Shown: piece after piece, positions 45,104 to 53,845 of the stretch
Numbering within the stretch: position 1 is the stretch's first letter
Layout of the letters: each line of letters begins with the position of its first letter
Assembly: GCF_019898765.1 (NCBI RefSeq)
Contig: NZ_JAIOKB010000003.1
Coordinates: 434,001-498,000 of the forward strand
Origin: Sphingomonas yunnanensis
GTDB lineage: Bacteria > Pseudomonadota > Alphaproteobacteria > Sphingomonadales > Sphingomonadaceae
Direction: 5' to 3'
Length of the DNA: 64,000 nt
Made by a program: the position numbers and the translations under genes
Notes under the pieces: generated by a model
Database searches by the model: none
What the model saw: only the letters and a program-made list of their open reading frames with translations
What the model was told of the DNA's origin: nothing

Positions 45104-45430
45104 ATGCCGATCCGTCCTGAGCATGCCTTCCTTTATCCTGTCGATCGGCCGCACATCTCCCGCTTCGTCCGTTTCGAGCGGGCGCAGGGCCGCTGCGAGC
45201 ACTGCGGCCGACCGCATGGACGCAGGATCTTCCATCTGGGCGACGGTCGATGGTGGGACGCGAACCGTCGGCATCGGCGTGATGGCCGCGGGCGCCGGGT
45301 ACGTCGTCCGACTGGGGACATCCTCTTTCCTGGCCGGTGGACGCCGGCGGTCCTGGCGTGCGCGCGCCTCCACCACGATCCCACCGATAACGACTTCCGC
45401 AAGCTCGCGGCGCTCTGCCAGCGCGCGGTC
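45104..45430 (+). pseudogene. Truncated HNH-like zinc-finger protein
   Basis: From ATG 45104 (GGGGAGGA upstream) the frame reads MPIRPEHAFLYPVDRPHISR, then GRCEHCGRPHG, LGDGRWWDA and LHHDPTDNDFRKLAALCQR. This resembles small HNH-type proteins of sphingomonads in which a second Cys pair (CQRCH) and about 30 more residues follow. Here the text after ALCQR changes to unrelated sequence without the second Cys pair. The usual Asp of the LDHDP motif is His. The frame stays open to 45805 but the remainder is not protein-like. I read it as a broken gene, with the family identity from memory. Confidence 0.45.
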
Positions 45431-45834
45431 GCGCATTCGGGTGACGGTGGTGGCCATGATTGTTCTCTCCGGTCGCAGCGCGAGAGCGGCGACGCTCCGG
45501 CGCGAGCTAGGCCGTGCAGCTTACGCCAGCTTCACCACGGGCGAGCTGGGGAGGGAGGGTATGCGAGTGACCATGCCGGCACCGCCGAGGACGCACTACT
45601 CAGGATCAGCCTGGGTCGTAGCGATATCGGCAGCTCGAAGTTCAGTGTTCATCACGAGGTGACGTCGCCGACTTCAGGCGTCATGAAAATCAACTTTCGT
45701 CTTCAGACTTGGACGTGCGTGGACGCACGCGTCGGCAGGTCGACGAAGTCGCCACAGGCGCAATGTCACCGCATCGTTAATCATATGGTGACCCGGCCCG
45801 GCTAGGTCCGCCTCAGGCTTTGGGGTTAGGTCAC
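45431..45834. other. No convincing gene
   Basis: About 400 bases between the broken HNH-like gene and the YfiR-like gene. Open frames exist on both strands but none shows domains, coherent composition or a supported start. Confidence 0.5.
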
Positions 45835-46353
45835 GTGAGAGAGTTGATCGGGGCAGCAGTGGTGGCGGGCAGCGTTGTGGCCCCGCTGCCGTTGCGGGCG
45901 GAGTTGAACGTACCGATCGCGGTACGGGTTGTGTCATTCCTGCAACCGCCGCTGAGCGGCGTCATGCCCGCCGCGATCGTGGTCGCTCCCGGCAACGCCG
46001 CCTCGATGGCCGATGCCGCCGCGATCGAGCGCTCGCTCGGCGGTGGCGCCGCCGCGGGTAAGGCAACGTTGCGGACCAAAAGGGTGCCGGTGACGGCGCT
46101 CGACTCGCTGAGCGGCTATCGCGTCGCCTTCGTCACCGCGGGCACGCGCGACGACCAGGGCGCGATCGCCGCGGCCGCGGCGCGCGGCTCGGTGGTCACG
46201 ATCACCTCGGATGACGCCTGCGTCCAGGCGGCGCGCTGCGTCGTCGGGATCGGCAGCGGCGCGCGCGTCCAGATCACCGTCAACCGCGCCGCGGCGCGCG
46301 CCGCGAACGCCCGCTTCGGCTCGGCCTTCCTCATGCTCGTCAAGGAAATCTGA
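45835..46353 (+). CDS. YfiR-like (DUF4154) periplasmic protein
   Basis: The 172-residue exported protein has a signal-like start (LIGAAVVAGSVVAPLPLRAE). The body resembles DUF4154/YfiR: VTALDSLSGYRVAFVTAG, ARGSVVTITSDDACVQAARC with two Cys, then VNRAAARAANARFGSAFLMLVKEI. YfiR restrains a membrane-bound diguanylate cyclase in Pseudomonas; related genes often stand before a TBDR and a membrane signalling protein, as here. The GTG at 45835 is the best start. The next gene begins 2 bases after the stop. Confidence 0.7.
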   Translation: MRELIGAAVVAGSVVAPLPLRAELNVPIAVRVVSFLQPPLSGVMPAAIVVAPGNAASMADAAAIERSLGGGAAAGKATLRTKRVPVTALDSLSGYRVAFVTAGTRDDQGAIAAAAARGSVVTITSDDACVQAARCVVGIGSGARVQITVNRAAARAANARFGSAFLMLVKEI

Positions 46354-46355
46354 GC

Positions 46356-48404
46356 GTGGCCGCGCTCTTGCTGTGCCGCACTCTCGCGCTCGGCGCGGTG
46401 CTTGCCCCGCTCGCGGCCGCCGTGCCGGCCAGCGCGCAGGCGGTGGATTATTCCGCGCTCGAGGCGATGGTCGGCGAACCCGTCACCACTAGCGTGATCG
46501 GCAAGCCGCAGCGCGCCTCGGAGGTCGCCGCCTCGGTCACGATCATCACCGCCGAGCAGATCGCGCGCTCGCCCGCGCGCGACGTGCCTGGGCTGCTCAA
46601 GGGCTATGCTGGGGTCGACGTCAACCGCTGGACCGCGGGGCAGAGCGACGTCGCGGTGCGCGGCGGCGTGCAGACCTACAACGCGCGGTTGCTAGTGCTG
46701 GTCGACGGCCGCCAGGTCTATCTCGACCATTACGGCCTGACCGACTGGAACCTGCTCGGCGTCCAGCTGGAAGAGATCCAGCAGATCGAGCTGGTGCGCG
46801 GCCCCGCCGCGGCGCTGTTCGGCTTCAATGCGGCGAGCGGCGTGGTCAATATCATCACCAAGCGCGGGGGCGATGCTGCCTCAGCGCACGTCACGGCGGC
46901 GGCCGGCGACCACGGCGTGTCGCGCCTGGCGGGCACCGCGTCGCTGCCGCTGGGCGGCACGGTGCGGGCGCGGCTGAGCGCCGGGCGACTGCGCGAGGAC
47001 GAGCGCCGGCTCCGTGACGGGCTGCTCGCGCCGACGCCGATCGTCGACGTCAGCGCCGATCAGGTCGCGGGCGAGCTTAGCGCGCGGTTCGGCGCCAGCG
47101 AAGCGACGCTCGGTGGTAGCCACGCCAGCAACGAACAGATCGAATATCTGCCGAGCCAGCTGCTCTCGAACCAGCGCTATCGCAGCAGCAACGTCCGCGC
47201 CGGGCTGACGCACGACACCGCCTGGGGTGGCGCCTCGCTGAACGGCTACGTCAACTGGCTCAACGCCGATTATGGCATCGAGGGCAGCGACGGGGTCAAC
47301 CGTGTCAGCGCGCCGATCGACAACCGGCTGGTGGCGGTGAAGGCGGCGGCGCTCTACCGGCTCGACACCGACGACACGCTGCGGATCGGCGGCGAGTATC
47401 GCAACAGCCGGATGCGCGGTCCCGCGCAGTTCGCCGAGACGATCGCCTATGACGTGGGCTCGTTCGACGCGATGCTCGACCTTCATCCGATCGAGCGCGT
47501 CGGCGTCAGCGCGGCGGCGCGGGTCGACCGGTTGTGGCTCGGCCAGTCGGGCGCGATCGTCCAGCCCGCGCTCGACGACCCGGCCGCGTTCGACCGCGCT
47601 TTCACGCGGCTCAGCTTCAACGCCGCGCTGGTGGTGCAGACCGGCGCGAACGGCCGACTGCGGCTCAACGGCGGGCGCGGCTATCAGCTGCCGTCGCTGG
47701 TGAGCTTCGGCTTTCGCCTGCCGCTGGCGGCGCCGACGCCGGTGCCGATCGTGGTCACCGGCTCGCCGCGCCTCCGCCCGGTGGCGGTGTGGAGCGGCGA
47801 GCTCGGCTATACCCATGCGCTCGGCGCGACGCGGCTGGAAGCGACCGCTTTCTACACGCGCACCGACGACGCGATCGCCTCGCCGGGCGATGGGCTGGGG
47901 CCGAACCTGGAGCTGTTCCTCACGCCCAGCCCGGTGCTGGCGGCGCGCTTCGCCGCGGTGGGCGACTATGCGACCTACGGCACCGAGTGGCAGGCGAGCG
48001 GGCGCGTCGCCGCGCTCGACTGGCGTGTCAATTACACCTGGACGCAGACCGACGGCGACCTCACCGGCACCGCGCTGCCCGTGCCCTACGCGCTGGCGCC
48101 GCGCGCGACGACGCCGCGGCACAAGGCCAATGTGGCGCTCGGCTATGACGGTGGGCGTTGGTACGCGAGCGGACTCGCGCGCTACACCGCGGCGACGCGC
48201 CAGTTCGCCTTCTCGACGACCCAGCAGCTGCTGTTCTACCGTGTCGACGACGCGGTGGCGCTCGACGCGCGCGGCGGTTTCCGGCTCACCCCCGCGCTCG
48301 AGCTGTTCGTCGCGGGTGAGAACCTGTCGCTCGCCGCCGGCGCTACCGGCTCGCCGATCCCGGCCGACCGGCGCGTGCGCGGCGGCGTGCGCGTGACGCT
48401 GTGA
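46356..48404 (+). CDS. TonB-dependent outer-membrane receptor 6 (small, CirA/BtuB-like)
   Basis: This is a 682-residue receptor with a GTG start, a signal peptide ending VPASAQA, a plug ([55 protein letters not shown]) and a barrel ending GGVRVTL. It lacks the long N-terminal linker of the other TBDRs here. It lies between a YfiR-like gene (2-base gap) and a chemoreceptor-like gene (28-base gap), a trio suggesting that import or sensing at the outer membrane is coupled to a signalling protein. Confidence 0.88.
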   Translation: MAALLLCRTLALGAVLAPLAAAVPASAQAVDYSALEAMVGEPVTTSVIGKPQRASEVAASVTIITAEQIARSPARDVPGLLKGYAGVDVNRWTAGQSDVAVRGGVQTYNARLLVLVDGRQVYLDHYGLTDWNLLGVQLEEIQQIELVRGPAAALFGFNAASGVVNIITKRGGDAASAHVTAAAGDHGVSRLAGTASLPLGGTVRARLSAGRLREDERRLRDGLLAPTPIVDVSADQVAGELSARFGASEATLGGSHASNEQIEYLPSQLLSNQRYRSSNVRAGLTHDTAWGGASLNGYVNWLNADYGIEGSDGVNRVSAPIDNRLVAVKAAALYRLDTDDTLRIGGEYRNSRMRGPAQFAETIAYDVGSFDAMLDLHPIERVGVSAAARVDRLWLGQSGAIVQPALDDPAAFDRAFTRLSFNAALVVQTGANGRLRLNGGRGYQLPSLVSFGFRLPLAAPTPVPIVVTGSPRLRPVAVWSGELGYTHALGATRLEATAFYTRTDDAIASPGDGLGPNLELFLTPSPVLAARFAAVGDYATYGTEWQASGRVAALDWRVNYTWTQTDGDLTGTALPVPYALAPRATTPRHKANVALGYDGGRWYASGLARYTAATRQFAFSTTQQLLFYRVDDAVALDARGGFRLTPALELFVAGENLSLAAGATGSPIPADRRVRGGVRVTL

Positions 48405-48432
48405 GTCGGCGCGCAGCATCGCTCGCGCGCCC

Positions 48433-50217
48433 ATGATGCGAAGCGCGCTCTCCGCGCTGGCCGACCGCGTCGAACGACGCGCGCGGCTAGCGGACCGGCC
48501 GATCACCGCCAAGGTCGCCGCCACGCCACTGCTGATGCTCGTGCTGTTCGCGCTGATCGCGGCGCTGAGCGCCACCGCGCTGCTGGTGGCGGATCGCAGC
48601 GTCCATCGCATCGTCCAGGTCGACATGCGCGACCTGAGCCAGCTCAACGCCGTCGCGCTGCGCTTCGAGATGGCGGATTCCGAGCTGTACCGGTTGCTGA
48701 TCGCCAAGGCGGCCGCCCCCACCACCGACGTGCCTGCGCGCGCCGCCGCGGTCGAGCACGATCTCGACGGCGTCCGTGACGAGCTGGTGGGCTACCGCGC
48801 GCGCCATCCCGGCGAGCGCACCGCGCTGGACGGCATGCTCGCCGACCTCGGCGAATATCGCGCCACCGTCGGCGTGATCACCTCGATGCTCGAGATCGAT
48901 TTCGCCAGCAGCGCGGCGATGGTGGCGCCCTTCCGCGAGAACGCGCACCGGGTCGAGCAGCGGCTGCGCGCGATGACTCGCGCCGGGGTGGCCCGCGCCG
49001 ACACGGGCGCGGCCGGCGCCGTCTTCGCCACGCGGGCGACGCTGCTGGCGATCGTGCTCGTGTCGTCACTCGCGGCGGTGCTGGGCGTGGCGATGGCCTA
49101 TCTGATCAGCCGCTCGACGGTGCGCTCGATCACCAGCATCGCTGCGGCGACCGAGGCGGTGCTGGCCGGCGACACGCCCGACCTCGCCGCACTCTGCCGG
49201 CGCGACGAGCTGGGACAGATGGTGACGGCGCTGCGGCGTTTCGACCAGCAGCGCGGCGAGGCCGAGCAGCTGGCACGCGAGACCGCGCGACTGCACGAGG
49301 AAGCGCATCGCCAGGAACGCCGTCGTGACGAGGAGGTGGCGCGCGCCACGCGCGAGGCCGAGGCGCACCGCCGAGAGACGCTGCGCGCGCTGGCGCAGAC
49401 CTTCGAGGAGCAGATGGCGGGGGCGATCCGCGGCGCGCAGGCGGCGATGGCGCACCTCGATCGCAGCGCGCGCGATCTCACCGACTCCGCGACCGGCAAC
49501 CGCGCGCTCGCGGCCGAGCTCGACACGATCGCGCACCAGTTCAGCGAGGAGATGCGCGAGGCGGGCGAGGCGACCCGCTCGCTCGCGGGCGCGTTCGAGA
49601 ACATCGACCAGGAGGTGGAAGGCACCAGCCGTGCCGCCCGCTCGATCAACCGCCACGCGCAGGGGGCGCAGGCGGCGGTGGCGCAGTCGCAGCAGCAGGC
49701 GGCGACGATCGAGCAGATCGTCGACGTGATCGATGCGATCGCGCAGCAGACCAACCTGCTCGCGCTCAACGCCACGATCGAGGCGGCGCGCGCCGGCGGC
49801 GCGGGCGCCGGCTTCGCGGTGGTGGCGGCGGAGATCAAGTCACTGTCGAGCCGCACCGGTGCCTCCACCAGCGACGTGCGTCGCACGATCGAGGCGGTGC
49901 AGGCCACGATCGGGACGATGGTGTCGAACACCGACAGTCTCGGCGCGCTGATCGCGGGGATGGACGAGGGCGCGGGGCGGGTGGCGCTGATGTCGCGCGG
50001 CCAGGCGCGCTCGATCGACCAACTCAACGCGCGGATCGGCGAGGTGCGCGAGCGTAGCCAATCGCTGGCGGCGGCGAGCGAGCGGATCGGCACCTCGGTG
50101 CAGCGCAACCTCGCCTCGGTGGAGCATTTCCGTGACGCCTCGCGCACGCTCGACCGCACCCTATCGCTGCTCGCCGGTGACGCGCAGCGCTTCACCCAGA
50201 CGCTGCTGGCGGGGTAA
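48433..50217 (+). CDS. Methyl-accepting chemotaxis-type signalling protein
   Basis: The 594-residue inner-membrane receptor has TM1 near residues 24-52 and TM2 near 200-227, with a mainly helical periplasmic domain of about 150 residues between them. A HAMP-like linker follows, then a long coiled-coil. The conserved MCP signalling hairpin is [20 protein letters not shown] followed by [18 protein letters not shown], which contacts CheA and CheW. Following the YfiR-like and TBDR genes, it may respond to YfiR-like periplasmic input rather than classical chemoeffectors. No chemotaxis genes are adjacent. Confidence 0.88.
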   Translation: MMRSALSALADRVERRARLADRPITAKVAATPLLMLVLFALIAALSATALLVADRSVHRIVQVDMRDLSQLNAVALRFEMADSELYRLLIAKAAAPTTDVPARAAAVEHDLDGVRDELVGYRARHPGERTALDGMLADLGEYRATVGVITSMLEIDFASSAAMVAPFRENAHRVEQRLRAMTRAGVARADTGAAGAVFATRATLLAIVLVSSLAAVLGVAMAYLISRSTVRSITSIAAATEAVLAGDTPDLAALCRRDELGQMVTALRRFDQQRGEAEQLARETARLHEEAHRQERRRDEEVARATREAEAHRRETLRALAQTFEEQMAGAIRGAQAAMAHLDRSARDLTDSATGNRALAAELDTIAHQFSEEMREAGEATRSLAGAFENIDQEVEGTSRAARSINRHAQGAQAAVAQSQQQAATIEQIVDVIDAIAQQTNLLALNATIEAARAGGAGAGFAVVAAEIKSLSSRTGASTSDVRRTIEAVQATIGTMVSNTDSLGALIAGMDEGAGRVALMSRGQARSIDQLNARIGEVRERSQSLAAASERIGTSVQRNLASVEHFRDASRTLDRTLSLLAGDAQRFTQTLLAG

Positions 50218-50682
50218 GCAGGAAGCTGCGACAGGCGGTTAGGAGCACGATCGTCGGGGGTGGAATGGCGCCGAGCCGCAGCCGACCTCGGCGCGATGAG
50301 GGCGGGCGCGCTCGACGGTAAATGCAAGCTGGCGCTCGATCCAACCGAGCGAGCCACGACGATAGAGGCGGCGCTTGCGGAGCCGATGGCGGCGTTCCAC
50401 GCCTCAGCTTTCAAAAACTCGCGCGGCATCGATGCGCGACGGTCCGGGAGACGCGGCGAGCGGAACGCGCATTCCCGCCCGCCGGGACGGTGATCGCAGC
50501 TGCGGCGCTCGCCCGGTCGATCGGGTGAGTACTGACATTGGCCTGCGCCTCGTCGTGGCTAAAGCTCTCGAGGCGAGTTCTCTTTCGTGGGCGAGTGCTG
50601 CTCGGGGTCAGCGTTGTCGTCCGGGAGCTGGCCGCTCACATCGACCGGGCAGCTGCGGCACCACTCAGGCGACGCGTGTGCC
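50218..50682. other. No gene seen between convergent units
   Basis: A 465-base gap between the chemoreceptor stop and the stop of the FapF-like gene. Short frames occur but are Arg-rich and unsupported. No clear terminator hairpin was recognised. Confidence 0.5.
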
Positions 50683-52020
50683 TCATCCGCCGGTAAGTAG
50701 CACCACCGGCACGCGCAAGACGGTGCGCAAGTCCGTGGCGTCCTCGGTGGCGCCAACCTCGACCGACCAGTTGAGGCTGGCACGATCGGTGACGCGGTAG
50801 GTCACGCCGAACAGGAATCGACCGATCTGGAGGTCGCGCGAGATCGTCTCGCGCTCGCCCGGCCAGGCCGCGGTCGGCTCGATCAGCATGGTGCGCGTGC
50901 GCGTCCCGAACGCCCAGGTGTGCGCGTAGCCGAAATTGACCGTGGTGCGCTGGTTGAGCGAGATGCCGATCCCCGCCGACCCCGAGATCGCGTCGCCCGG
51001 ATCGACATAAGTGATGATCACCGGCGGGATGCGCGTGTCGACGTCGCGCGGCAGGTTGAAGGTGTAGCCGAGCGTGCCGAACAGCACGACCGGGTCGCTC
51101 GGCAGGATCGCGGTGACGCTCGGCGCGATGCCCCAGAAGCCCGCGCCGGTCGCCGCGCGCGTCGGCCGGCCAAGGTCGTCGCGGCGGATCGCGAAAGGAT
51201 CGGTGCCGGTCGGGAGCACGCCCTGGAGATTGCCGATGATATAGGGTCGGCCGTTGCCGCCGCTGAGCAGCTGGTAGCGCGCGGTCAGCTCGATGTCGCC
51301 GATGCCGGTACCCTTGACGGAGCTGTCGATCGTCGCGGCCTGATCGTTGTTGGTGCTTCCCGCGATCGGCGCGATGATCGAGGCATCGGCACGATGGATG
51401 AAGGGCGCGCGCACGCCCAGCTCGAACCGGTCGGTGAGGCCGTAGCGCAGCGCCGCCGAGGCGGTGAGCACGTCCTGTCGGCTCTCGTTGATGTCGAACA
51501 CGCCGACCAGCACCGCCTCAACCAGCTCGACCCCGCGGAACACCGTTCGGCTGCGGTCGGCGCGGGCGTAATCGAGCTGGAACTCGCCGGTGAGCTGGCC
51601 CTTGCGAGTGACGACGCTCGACTGGCTGTCGAGCACCGCGAGCTGGATCGGCTGCTCGGCGTCCTCCGGCGCCTGGCCGACGCGCTCGAGCGGCGGCTGG
51701 AGCACGCCCGCGGGGTCGCCCGGCGCGCCCGGTGCCGCCCCCTGCGCCGCGGTCACCGCTGGCGCGCGCGGCGGCGCGGCGGCGAGCGGCGGCAGCGGCG
51801 CCGACTCGGCGCGCGCGACCGCCTCTGACTGAGCGTCGACGCGGCGGCGCAGCTCGGCGAGCTCTGCCGCCTGCGCGTCGAGCCGCCCGCGCTGCGCCTC
51901 GATCAGCCGGAGCGCCTGGTCGAGCTGGCGCTGCAGCGGCGCGCGCGGACGCGCCGGCTGCGCCTCGGCGGGCTGAGCGATGATCGTCGAGGCGAGCAGC
52001 GCGAGCGCGACTCGCCGCAT
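50683..52020 (-). CDS. FapF-like outer-membrane protein: coiled coil plus beta-barrel
   Basis: The 445-residue exported protein has a signal peptide (MRRVALALLASTIIAQPAEA). A heptad-like coiled coil follows (QRQLDQALRLIEAQRGRLDA to LRRRVDAQSEAVA, about residues 28-70), then a Pro/Ala-rich linker and a beta-barrel of about 310 residues rich in alternating strands (GQLTGEFQLDYARADRSRTV to the C-terminal LRVPVVLLTGG). The same order occurs in FapF, the trimeric pore that exports Fap amyloid in Pseudomonas. It is the last gene of a five-gene operon, and its ATG overlaps the previous stop as ATGA. It probably secretes the repeat proteins encoded upstream. Homology to FapF is by architecture and context only. 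Confidence 0.72.
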   Translation of the reverse strand: MRRVALALLASTIIAQPAEAQPARPRAPLQRQLDQALRLIEAQRGRLDAQAAELAELRRRVDAQSEAVARAESAPLPPLAAAPPRAPAVTAAQGAAPGAPGDPAGVLQPPLERVGQAPEDAEQPIQLAVLDSQSSVVTRKGQLTGEFQLDYARADRSRTVFRGVELVEAVLVGVFDINESRQDVLTASAALRYGLTDRFELGVRAPFIHRADASIIAPIAGSTNNDQAATIDSSVKGTGIGDIELTARYQLLSGGNGRPYIIGNLQGVLPTGTDPFAIRRDDLGRPTRAATGAGFWGIAPSVTAILPSDPVVLFGTLGYTFNLPRDVDTRIPPVIITYVDPGDAISGSAGIGISLNQRTTVNFGYAHTWAFGTRTRTMLIEPTAAWPGERETISRDLQIGRFLFGVTYRVTDRASLNWSVEVGATEDATDLRTVLRVPVVLLTGG

Positions 52021-52700
52021 CACTGCGCCCGCATCGCGGTGGCCGCGCCCGCGATCTCGCCGACGCGCAGCAGCGCCGAACCGGCGAGCAGTTCGGCGCC
52101 CGCCGCGCCGAGGTCGATCGCGACGCTGGTCTGCGTGTCGATCACGCGGTCGCTGCCCGCGTTGGCGATCGCGCTGCCGAAGACGTTGCCGGCGAGGTGG
52201 GTCACCGTGAGATCGCTGCCGCTCAGTTCCACCGTCCGCGTGCGCCCCTGCTGCCCCTGCGTGATCACGCCATGATCGGTCATGCCGCCGACGACCGCTT
52301 CGAGCCCCGCGGGCAAGGTCGTCGCGCCTGTCGCGGCGAGGCCGACCATCGGCGCGCTGGTGCCGGGCGTCACCTGAAAGCCGCTGCGCGTGTCGTAGCT
52401 CACGCTTGGTGCCCGCGCGCCGGCGTCGCCGGCGCCCACGGTGGGCACGGCGGCGACGGTCTCGCCCGCGCGCGGCGCGTAGACGGTCAGCGTCGGTGTG
52501 CCTTGGCTCGCCTGAAAGACGGTGCGCAGCACGACCGCTCCGTCGACCGCGGTCTGCGTCTGGACCGTCAGCGCGACGTCGATCCCGCCCGGCAGCATGA
52601 AGCCGCCGCGTTCCTCCGCCAGCGTCGCGTCGGGCACGGGCGCGAGCGCGCCGAACATCGCCTGGCCGAGCCCGAGCAGCATCAGCGCCGCGCCGCTCAC
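52020..52700 (-). CDS. Exported accessory protein of the Fap-like operon
   Basis: The 226-residue product starts at GTG 52700, overlapping the C39 peptidase stop. It has an N-terminal hydrophobic stretch (SGAALMLLGLGQAMFGALAP). Its body is rich in small residues and beta-prone repeats and contains LAGNVFGSAIANAGSDRVID and VAIDLGAAGAELLAGSALL. No enzyme motif is visible. By position it could correspond to FapE or another minor, co-exported component. I do not recognise a family with certainty. Confidence 0.6.
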   Translation of the reverse strand: MSGAALMLLGLGQAMFGALAPVPDATLAEERGGFMLPGGIDVALTVQTQTAVDGAVVLRTVFQASQGTPTLTVYAPRAGETVAAVPTVGAGDAGARAPSVSYDTRSGFQVTPGTSAPMVGLAATGATTLPAGLEAVVGGMTDHGVITQGQQGRTRTVELSGSDLTVTHLAGNVFGSAIANAGSDRVIDTQTSVAIDLGAAGAELLAGSALLRVGEIAGAATAMRAQ

Positions 52701-53425
52701 GATATGTCCCCATAGGACGGCGCGGTGATCGACAGCGCCTGCTGGCTGACCGGATCGGAGAAGCGGCCGCCGATCGGCGCGCGCGCGTAGGCGAGCCACT
52801 GCGCCTCGCGGTTGAAGCGCGTCCTGGCGAGCGGCTGCTCGTCGGCGAGCACGAAATAGATGCGGTTCCACGCCTGTTCGAAGGCGGCGCGCGGCATCAC
52901 GGTCATGCCGCTCGAGGGGTCGCCGAGCAGCACCTCGCGCGCGCTCACGCCCTTGACCACGACGAAGTGGCGATAGTCGCGGATGGCGATCAGCGCGATC
53001 CCCGGCACGCCGGTCTGGCGCACCTTGTCGAGCGTCACCTTGTAGCCGTCGGCGCGGAGCCCGCGGCTGGCGAGCCAGCGCTTCATGTCGAGCAGCGAGA
53101 AGCCGAGACGGCGAATCTGCTGCTGGTCGCCGCGCAGCCACATGCCGCGGAAGGCGAGATCCTCGCGCACGTCGAGGTCATAGTGGTAGCGCAGCAACGT
53201 CGCGAGCGCGGCCGAGCCGCAGCTGAAGTCGTAGCGCTGGCGCACGATGCCGTCGAAGCGCCGCTCCGCCATCGACCGGACCGGCACGCGATAGTCGCCG
53301 ACCGGCCCCGCACCGGCGCCACCGACGAAGCGTGAGCCGGGCGCGACGTCGCTCGCGCAGGTGGTCGCGCCGAGCGCCAGCAGCGAAGCCGTGATCGGCC
53401 GGCAGACGGACGCGAACCGGATCAT
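52697..53425 (-). CDS. C39-family cysteine peptidase (FapD-like)
   Basis: The 242-residue exported peptidase of family C39 has oxyanion Gln63 and nucleophile Cys69 in RQRYDFSCGSAALATLL, His153 in DYRHFVVVKG and Asp169 in GDPSSGMTVM. Unlike bacteriocin transporters it has no ABC part. The single-domain form with the YDFSCGSAA motif is the FapD type found in functional-amyloid operons. A hydrophobic leader runs to about residue 24; ATTCAS could be a weak lipobox. Both ends overlap neighbours by 4 bases. Its target is presumably a component of the amyloid or its pore. Confidence 0.8.
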   Translation of the reverse strand: MIRFASVCRPITASLLALGATTCASDVAPGSRFVGGAGAGPVGDYRVPVRSMAERRFDGIVRQRYDFSCGSAALATLLRYHYDLDVREDLAFRGMWLRGDQQQIRRLGFSLLDMKRWLASRGLRADGYKVTLDKVRQTGVPGIALIAIRDYRHFVVVKGVSAREVLLGDPSSGMTVMPRAAFEQAWNRIYFVLADEQPLARTRFNREAQWLAYARAPIGGRFSDPVSQQALSITAPSYGDIS

Positions 53426-53781
53426 GGCGTGGGCGAGAGCGCGATCGTGACGTTCATCGCGGCGTTGATCGCGACATTGTTGCCGGTGTTGACGCTCAGC
53501 ACCGAGAGGCCGGACATGTTCTGAAAGGCCTGACCATCGATCGTCGCGTCCCCGGTTCGGACGTTGTCGCCGACGCTGTTGTGCGAAACACCGGCGTTCT
53601 GCTCGGCCAGCGCCGACTGGCGCGTGTCCTCGCGGCCGGCGATCTGCGCCAGCGCGCCCTCGTCGAGCGCCGCGGTGGCGAAGGGCGTCGCCGCGGTCTG
53701 TGCCGCGGCGGGCGCGGCGGCGAGCGCGCCGACCAGAAGCAGCGGCGGCGCCCAGGGATAGAGCGGGAAGAGGCGGGGCAT
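53422..53781 (-). CDS. Small secreted Fap-like subunit
   Basis: This 119-residue exported protein has a signal peptide ending AAPAAAQ and GAGGAG before the ATG at 53781. The mature part (about 90 residues) is Asn/Ala/Gly-rich and Cys-free: EQNAGVSHNSVGDNVRTG, DGQAFQNMSGLSVLSVNTGN, then AINAAMNVTIAL. The last 40 residues match the C-terminus of the repeat protein at 53846-54916 (AFQN, G, NTG, Asn/Gln-Ala and alternating Val/Ile at the same spacing), so the two share a module. It may be the minor subunit or nucleator of the fibre. Confidence 0.65.
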   Translation of the reverse strand: MPRLFPLYPWAPPLLLVGALAAAPAAAQTAATPFATAALDEGALAQIAGREDTRQSALAEQNAGVSHNSVGDNVRTGDATIDGQAFQNMSGLSVLSVNTGNNVAINAAMNVTIALSPTP

Positions 53782-53845
53782 GGGCACGCTCCTCGTGGTC
53801 GAAGATGGACCGGCGGCGGTGGGCACCGCCGCCGACCCGAGGGCA

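Noticed and set aside
50260..50680. Short ORFs downstream of the chemoreceptor gene
   Set aside because: No ribosome site, no family resemblance and Arg-rich composition typical of non-coding high-GC DNA.
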